From assembly GCF_027853915.1 (NCBI RefSeq), contig NZ_JAQGLA010000011.1:1-64000 (forward strand): a DNA stretch of 64,000 nucleotides. Direction: 5' to 3'. The first letter of the stretch is position 1. The number at the start of each line of letters is the position of its first letter. The translations under genes and the position numbers were made by a program. Below, piece by piece: positions 60,153-64,000 of the stretch. The notes beneath the pieces are model-generated. The model saw nothing but the letters and a program-made list of their open reading frames with translations. It ran no database searches and was not told the DNA's origin. Source of the stretch: Saccharopolyspora oryzae. GTDB lineage: Bacteria > Actinomycetota > Actinomycetes > Mycobacteriales > Pseudonocardiaceae.

Positions 60153-61307
60153 GTGCGGCGTCGTTCTTTTCTTCGGGCTGCCGTGATCGGTGGCGGGGTT
60201 GCCGCTTTCACCGGTGGGTTGTGGACCGGGGCCGCTGTGGGCGGGCCGGTCCGGCGGGTTGCCGAAAGTCCCTACGGGCCGCTGCTGGGCGCCGATGACA
60301 ACGGGATCGAGCTGCCGGAAGGCTTCACCAGCCGGGTCATCGCGCACTCCTCCGACAAGGTCGCGGGCACCGACTACACCTGGCACGACGCACCCGACGG
60401 CGGGGCGTGCTTCGTCGACGGGGACGGCTGGATCTACGTGTCGAACTCCGAGGTCGAGCCCGGCGGCGGGGTCGGGGCGATCAAGTTCGACGCCGGCGGC
60501 AACGTCGTCGACGCCTACCGGATCCTCGAGGACACCCGGCGGAACTGCTCGGGCGGCGCAACTCCTTGGAACACCTGGCTCTCCTGCGAGGAGGTCAGCT
60601 ACGGGTACGTCTTCGAGACCGACCCGTGGGGGCGCAACGAGGCCGTTCGGCGGGATGCGATGGGCAGCTTCAACCACGAGGCTGCGGCGTGCGACCCGGT
60701 GCGCAAGGTCATCTACCTGACCGAGGACGAGCCCGACGGCTGCTTCTACCGGTTCCGGCCCAACAACTGGGGCGACCTGGGCGCGGGCGGACTGCTGGAA
60801 CTCCTCGTCGCCGGGGACGAGACCTCGGGCAAGGCCAGCTGGGTGGAGGTGCCGAACCCGACGCCGTCCGAGGGCGACACCCCGACGCGCGAGCAGGTCG
60901 ACGGCGCGAAGCACTTCGACGGCGGCGAGGGCTGCTACTACGCCGCCGACCGGTGCTGGTTCACCACGACCGGCGACACCCGCGTGTGGCAGTTCAACGT
61001 CGCCGACGACACCTTCGGGCTCGCCTACGACGGCGGCGGGGACCTGGGCGCCGTCGACAACATGACCGGCAGCTCGTTCGGCGACCTCTACGTCGCCGAG
61101 GACGGCGACAACATGGAGATCTGCATCATCACGCCGGACGACGTGGTGGCGCCGATGCTTCGGGTGAACGGGCACGACTCGTCCGGGCTCACCGGGCCGG
61201 CGTTCAACCCGGCAGGCGACCGGATGTACTTCTCCTCGCAGTACGGCCCTTCGGGCGAGTTCTCCGACGGCTACACCTACGAGATCAGCGGACCGTTCCG
61301 GAAATAG
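60153..61307 (+). CDS. PhoX-like (DUF839) Tat-exported protein
   Basis: A 384-aa protein. A twin-arginine signal (RRRSFLRAA, hydrophobic core AVIGGGVAAFTGGLWTGA, residues 2-30) precedes a beta-propeller of the PhoX/DUF839 type: WHDAPDGGACFVDGDGWIYVSNSE, CSGGATPWNTWLSCEE, NHEAAACDP..KVIYLTEDE.DGCFYRFRP and GLTGPAFNPAGDRMYFSSQ. Related alkaline phosphatases bind Ca and Fe; here catalytic residues were not checked one by one. GTG at 60153 with AAGGGAG upstream. Likely extracytoplasmic phosphatase or binding protein. Confidence 0.87.
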   Translation: MRRRSFLRAAVIGGGVAAFTGGLWTGAAVGGPVRRVAESPYGPLLGADDNGIELPEGFTSRVIAHSSDKVAGTDYTWHDAPDGGACFVDGDGWIYVSNSEVEPGGGVGAIKFDAGGNVVDAYRILEDTRRNCSGGATPWNTWLSCEEVSYGYVFETDPWGRNEAVRRDAMGSFNHEAAACDPVRKVIYLTEDEPDGCFYRFRPNNWGDLGAGGLLELLVAGDETSGKASWVEVPNPTPSEGDTPTREQVDGAKHFDGGEGCYYAADRCWFTTTGDTRVWQFNVADDTFGLAYDGGGDLGAVDNMTGSSFGDLYVAEDGDNMEICIITPDDVVAPMLRVNGHDSSGLTGPAFNPAGDRMYFSSQYGPSGEFSDGYTYEISGPFRK

Positions 61308-61312
61308 CGGCC

Positions 61313-61358
61313 GTGCGAGTGCTTTTCGGTCCTGCTGCGCCGAAAAGCACTCGCGGTC
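61313..61358 (+). terminator. 46-nt hairpin after the PhoX-like gene
   Basis: GCGAGTGCTTTTCGG (61316-61330) and CCGAAAAGCACTCGC (61341-61355): perfect 15-bp stem with a 10-nt loop, just after the stop codon. Confidence 0.75.
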
Positions 61359-61415
61359 CCGGTGATCGCCCGGCCACGGCCCACCTTGCTCCGCCTGATA
61401 CCGGTCAGGCGCTGG

Positions 61416-61461
61416 CTCGTGAGTACTTTGGGGCGTCCTGGCACCCCAAAGTACTCACGTG
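61416..61461. repeat. 46-nt hairpin, second copy in this spacer
   Basis: CGTGAGTACTTTGGGG (61418-61433) and CCCCAAAGTACTCACG (61444-61459): perfect 16-bp stem, 10-nt loop. About 110 nt after the PhoX-like stop, so a second terminator there is not obviously needed. Confidence 0.75.
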
Positions 61462-61624
61462 ACCTGACCAGGGAAAACCTGGCCCAGGTGGAGATCGACC
61501 GGGCACTGAGGATGCTCGTCGACGTTCCACCGCAGCCGATGTCGACCCACGTACTCGACGACCTGCTCCTGCGGCCACTGCACTTCTTCCGGCCGCAGCT
61601 CGTGATCCGCAATTTCCGTCGAAA

Positions 61625-61648
61625 CCGCAGTTTCAATTGAAACTGCGG
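61625..61648. repeat. Type-A palindrome, copy 5
   Basis: Perfect 24-nt palindrome identical to 54409-54432. Just upstream, CGCAATTTCC (61609-61618) resembles the first ten bases of the type-B arm at 54555, so a fragment of type B may be present. Confidence 0.8.
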
Positions 61649-61732
61649 GAAGCACCGGCCCTGGAGGACGGGACTGAGGCCGGCAAGTGTGCTCTCAGCG
61701 ACACGAAAGACCGCGCCGGCGGGACCCTCCGC

Positions 61733-62410
61733 TCAGCCGGGCTCAGTGGGCCGGGGTCTTGGCTGCTGTTCGGCGATGTGGCTGAGGTTGCGCCACAGGA
61801 GCGTGTAGCGCCAGAAGAGGCGGCGGCGGAGCACTGATCCTGGGAGGGTTTTCGCTGCTGCTGCGCGGATTTCCGACAGGGTGTCCGTCGGGTCTTTGAC
61901 CGGCATGCCCTTGTCGTGGGGTTTGCCCGCGCGCCCCCGCGCGGCCTTGTAGGCGCCGACCGCTGCGTTCGCCGGGAGCGTCAGCGCGTCCAGGGCGAAG
62001 TCCGCCCGGGTCGCCTTCCGGTAGTGGCCGACGACGGCGAGGACCCCACCTGGCCGCACCAGCTCGGACAGCCTGGTCAGCACCAGGTCCAAAGGCATGT
62101 GGTGGACGCTCGAAATGGCCGTCACCGCGTCGTACCCGGACGGATCGAGCTCCAGCTCGGGATCGAGCAGGTCACCGCACAACCACCGGACGTTCATCGC
62201 AGTCGATGCGCTGCTGGCGTGCTCGATCATCTCGGCCGAGCGGTCCACCGCGTCGACGTGCTCCGCCCGCTCCGCGAGCTGCCGGACCAGCGCACCGGTT
62301 CCGCATCCGACGTCGAGGACCTTCGCGCTCCGCGGTGGCAACTGCCGCAGCAACCACGGGTGGTAGTGCGCGTTGTGGTCCCACAGCAGCGCTTTCGGTA
62401 GCTGGATCAC
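61733..62410 (-). CDS. SAM-dependent methyltransferase (class I)
   Basis: A 225-aa Rossmann methyltransferase: motif I VLDVGCGTGALV (about 31-42), VDAVDRSAEMIEHA (motif II), GDLLDPELELDPSGYDAVTAISSVHHMPLD and LVRPGGVLAVVGHYR. The C-terminal part (RAAAAKTLPGSVLRRRLFWRYTLLWR) is common in this actinobacterial subfamily. Substrate unknown. The GTG at 62410 has GGAGGTCCAG upstream. Same strand as the LuxR gene but separated by 183 nt and a hairpin. Confidence 0.88.
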   Translation of the reverse strand: MIQLPKALLWDHNAHYHPWLLRQLPPRSAKVLDVGCGTGALVRQLAERAEHVDAVDRSAEMIEHASSASTAMNVRWLCGDLLDPELELDPSGYDAVTAISSVHHMPLDLVLTRLSELVRPGGVLAVVGHYRKATRADFALDALTLPANAAVGAYKAARGRAGKPHDKGMPVKDPTDTLSEIRAAAAKTLPGSVLRRRLFWRYTLLWRNLSHIAEQQPRPRPTEPG

Positions 62411-62451
62411 CTGGACCTCCGAGCCCCAGCGAACCCCGGTGCGGTACCGGG

Positions 62452-62497
62452 GTCGTGAGTGCGGATGGTGGTAAGAACGCGGTTACGCACTCACGAC
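62452..62497. repeat. 46-nt hairpin upstream of the methyltransferase
   Basis: GTCGTGAGTGCG and CGCACTCACGAC (12 bp perfect) enclose 22 bases. The outer arms are the same as in the perfect palindrome at 47771 but the middle has lost symmetry. Confidence 0.7.
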
Positions 62498-62593
62498 CCG
62501 TTCTACCAGGATCAGCTTCAGCCGAGGGCGTCGAGCGGGACGGGGAAGACGCGAACCCGTTGAACGCGCCTTCCCGCTCCGCGCTCGCCCGCG

Positions 62594-63154
62594 TCAGTCC
62601 GCGGCGTAGAGGTCGGGGTTGTCGGAGAGCGCGGCCACCATCGCGGCGCGCGATCCCACGCCGAGCTTGGTGAAAATCCGTCGCATGTGGGCGGAAACCG
62701 TGTAGAGGCTGATGTCCAGGACGGCGGCGATGGCTCGGTTGGTGTAGCCCAGACCGACCATCCGCGCGATCTCCCGCTCCCGCGGGCTGAGCAGTTCGTC
62801 GACCTTCGGCGCAACCGGCACCAGGAGGCAGCGCACGCCGAGATCGGTGATGTCCAGCAGCGGTTTTCGCACGCCCCGGTTCGGTCCGGCGATCTCGCCG
62901 ACGCGGCGCACCAGCGCCCGCACCAGGTGTTGGACCAGTTCGTCGGAGTGCAGGTCAGGACTGCGCCGGGTCGGCTCCGGCAGTTCGCGTCCGACGTGCG
63001 GAATCGGCGTTGCAGTCGCGTCTTTCGTCAATGCAACCGGCCTCCCCAGAACCAGTTCGGGCGGCGGGTCGCGCCGCCTCGGAGTGGCCCCGCGCCCCCA
63101 CGCCGGGCCGATGCGGCGTCCACCGCGCGTACCAGCAAAGCCAACATCGTCCAT
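62594..63154 (-). CDS. LuxR-type helix-turn-helix regulator
   Basis: A 186-aa protein with a C-terminal LuxR/NarL DNA-binding domain (about 118-180; LLSPREREIARMVGLGYTNRAIAAVLDISLYTVSAHMRRIFTKLGVGSRAAMVAAL). The N-terminal part (about 40-110) has no receiver Asp or known sensor; a short regulatory region is likely. Start uncertain: ATG at 63154 gives a basic, Pro/Arg-rich N-terminus that may not be translated; an internal TTG near 63031 is an alternative. Divergent from the acidic/cationic protein gene, 166 nt away, so it may regulate it. Confidence 0.8.
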   Translation of the reverse strand: MDDVGFAGTRGGRRIGPAWGRGATPRRRDPPPELVLGRPVALTKDATATPIPHVGRELPEPTRRSPDLHSDELVQHLVRALVRRVGEIAGPNRGVRKPLLDITDLGVRCLLVPVAPKVDELLSPREREIARMVGLGYTNRAIAAVLDISLYTVSAHMRRIFTKLGVGSRAAMVAALSDNPDLYAAD

Positions 63155-63320
63155 CCGCGCATCGTCGATTCGTGTGACACGCGGGCTGACTAATCCTTCA
63201 AATCGGCATCAGAACGTGTGACTACCACCCGAATGCCGCTTGAACTGGACTGTTCGCACGCGCTCACCGACGACCGGCCGACAACTCCGCCGGCCGCGGT
63301 GCAGGACAGGAGGACCCACC

Positions 63321-64000
63321 ATGAGTCGCTACCGAGCGGTCGACGGGGAGCTGGAGGACGAGCTGGCCCGCGAGCTTGAGGACGAGCTGGAAGGCGAGTT
63401 CGAGGACGAGTTCGAAGACGAGGACTTCGCCCGGGAGCTCGAGGACGAGATGGAGGACGAGTTCGAAGACGAGCTCGAGGACGAGCTGGAAGGCCTGGTC
63501 CAGGAGCTGGAGGACGAGCTCGAGTTCGAATTCGAGGACGAGGACGAGTTCGAGGACGAAGACGAGGACGAGCTGGAAGCGGAGTTCGAGCAGCTGGTCC
63601 GCGAGCTGGAAGCGGAGTTCGAGGACGAGTACGAGTCCTTCGCCAACCCGGTCAGCCGGGTCTACTCGGACGCCGAAACCATGGCCAAGCTCGCCTTCGA
63701 GGCCGAGCGCGCCGAGTCCGAGGCCGAGGTCGAGGGATTCCTGGGCGCACTGGCACCGATTGCGATGAGCCTGGCGCCGAAGGTCGCGCCGCTGGCCAAG
63801 AAGTTCGCCCCGAAGATCATCAAGGGCGTCAAGTCGGTCGGCAAGAAGTTGTGGCGCAGCCCGGTGACCCGCCGCGCGGTCCGCCAGGTACCCAAGATCG
63901 CCGGCCGCACGGTCCGGGACATGGGCCGCCGCTACGCGCGGGGCCAGAAGGTCACCGGCAAGCACATCGCGCGCTCGCTGGCCGGGCACACCGCCAACGC
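63321..64000 (+). CDS. Bipartite acidic/cationic protein (partial)
   Basis: Reads from ATG 63321 (preceded by CAGGAGGACCCACC, a strong ribosome site) through the window edge without a stop: 226 complete codons. Residues 10-105 are built of ELEDELE/FEDE units; I count 59 acidic residues in these 96. Residues 106-150 are a mixed linker ending in FLGALAPIAMSLAP. From 154 on the chain is cationic (21 Lys/Arg and 1 acidic residue in 154-220) with amphipathic helix patterns such as PLAKKFAPKIIKGVKSVGKK. No signal peptide. Family not recognised with confidence; similar acidic-then-basic proteins are known to me from bacterial contractile-injection-type loci. The 3' end is missing. Confidence 0.8.
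   Translation, partial: MSRYRAVDGELEDELARELEDELEGEFEDEFEDEDFARELEDEMEDEFEDELEDELEGLVQELEDELEFEFEDEDEFEDEDEDELEAEFEQLVRELEAEFEDEYESFANPVSRVYSDAETMAKLAFEAERAESEAEVEGFLGALAPIAMSLAPKVAPLAKKFAPKIIKGVKSVGKKLWRSPVTRRAVRQVPKIAGRTVRDMGRRYARGQKVTGKHIARSLAGHTAN

Larger units (their letters stand above)
61308..61732. other. Convergent spacer with two hairpins and a palindrome
   Basis: 425 bases between phoX-like and methyltransferase stops. Contains hairpins at 61313 and 61416 and type-A copy 5 at 61625. Between them both strands are open for about 50 codons without a start; a decayed gene is possible but I could not identify it. Confidence 0.5.

Noticed and set aside
61455..61620. Possible remnant gene on either strand between hairpin and palindrome
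   Set aside because: Both strands stay open for about 50 codons, neither has a start or recognisable family, and codon use does not favour one strand.
63329..63646. Minus-strand frame made almost only of Ser (SSSSNSSS) opposite the acidic protein gene
   Set aside because: This is the complement of GAG/GAC repeats; no ribosome site, no plausible protein.
1..64000. tRNA genes, CRISPR arrays, insertion sequences
   Set aside because: I searched by eye for T-loop GGTTCGA contexts with matching acceptor stems, for regularly spaced direct repeats with unique spacers and for transposase motifs, and found none that hold. The palindrome sets near 8.4 and 54.5 kb have too few units and no spacers of equal size, so they are not CRISPR.

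Overview
The window is high-GC DNA (about 70 % by eye, strong G/C preference at third codon positions) from an actinomycete. WXG100/PPE/EspG accessory genes, a DUF3558 lipoprotein, DUF1707 protein, Ser/Thr receptor kinase, F420-type (LLM) oxidoreductase and a GH18 chitinase with DasR-like sites point to a Pseudonocardiaceae-like organism, perhaps Saccharopolyspora; the genus is my inference. I see no tRNA, rRNA, CRISPR array, insertion sequence or prophage.

Layout. 1-5.3 kb: a secreted lyase-like protein, a streptogrisin-type protease, Maf, a dicarboxylate/amino-acid symporter and a DUF1707 protein. 5.4-8.4 kb: an ESX accessory cassette (lipoprotein, WXG100/PE-like, PPE-like, EspG). 8.7-14.1 kb: a complete glycerol regulon, glpD and glpR facing away from glpF-glpK. 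14.5-19.6 kb: a frameshifted gene, an NmrA-like protein, and an L-fucose oxidation operon (fuconate dehydratase, mutarotase, aldo-keto reductase) beside a LysR regulator and LtrA. 20.9-26.3 kb: an SDR, a macrolide-type glycosyltransferase with a long leader and a leaderless upstream ORF, an MBL hydrolase, a broken methyltransferase, a TPR protein and a DCC protein.

26.4-54.3 kb has the same gene order as a mycobacterial block (lpdA, a small gene, two M20 amidohydrolases, purine nucleoside phosphorylase, phosphomannomutase, upp), but accessory modules are inserted into it: a DeoR/HAD/two-FGGY-kinase sugar module, a seven-gene Mrp antiporter operon carrying an extra 48-codon ORF, a receptor kinase, a Doc-like toxin/antitoxin pair and a chitinase. 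54.6-64 kb: three TetR-regulated or oxidative genes, an alcohol dehydrogenase, a PhoX-like Tat protein, a methyltransferase, a LuxR regulator and, running off the right edge, a protein with an extremely acidic N-terminal half and a strongly cationic C-terminal half.

Two families of dispersed palindromes recur in the intergenic spaces, mostly just downstream of stop codons. One consists of hairpins of about 46 nt (18-nt arms, 10-nt loop, arm consensus near CGTGAGTRCTTTGGGG). The other is built on TTTCAATTGAAA, alone or in a repeated layout of two short palindromes plus one 46-nt palindrome. They may act as terminators, but the sequence of the arms is conserved as well as the fold.
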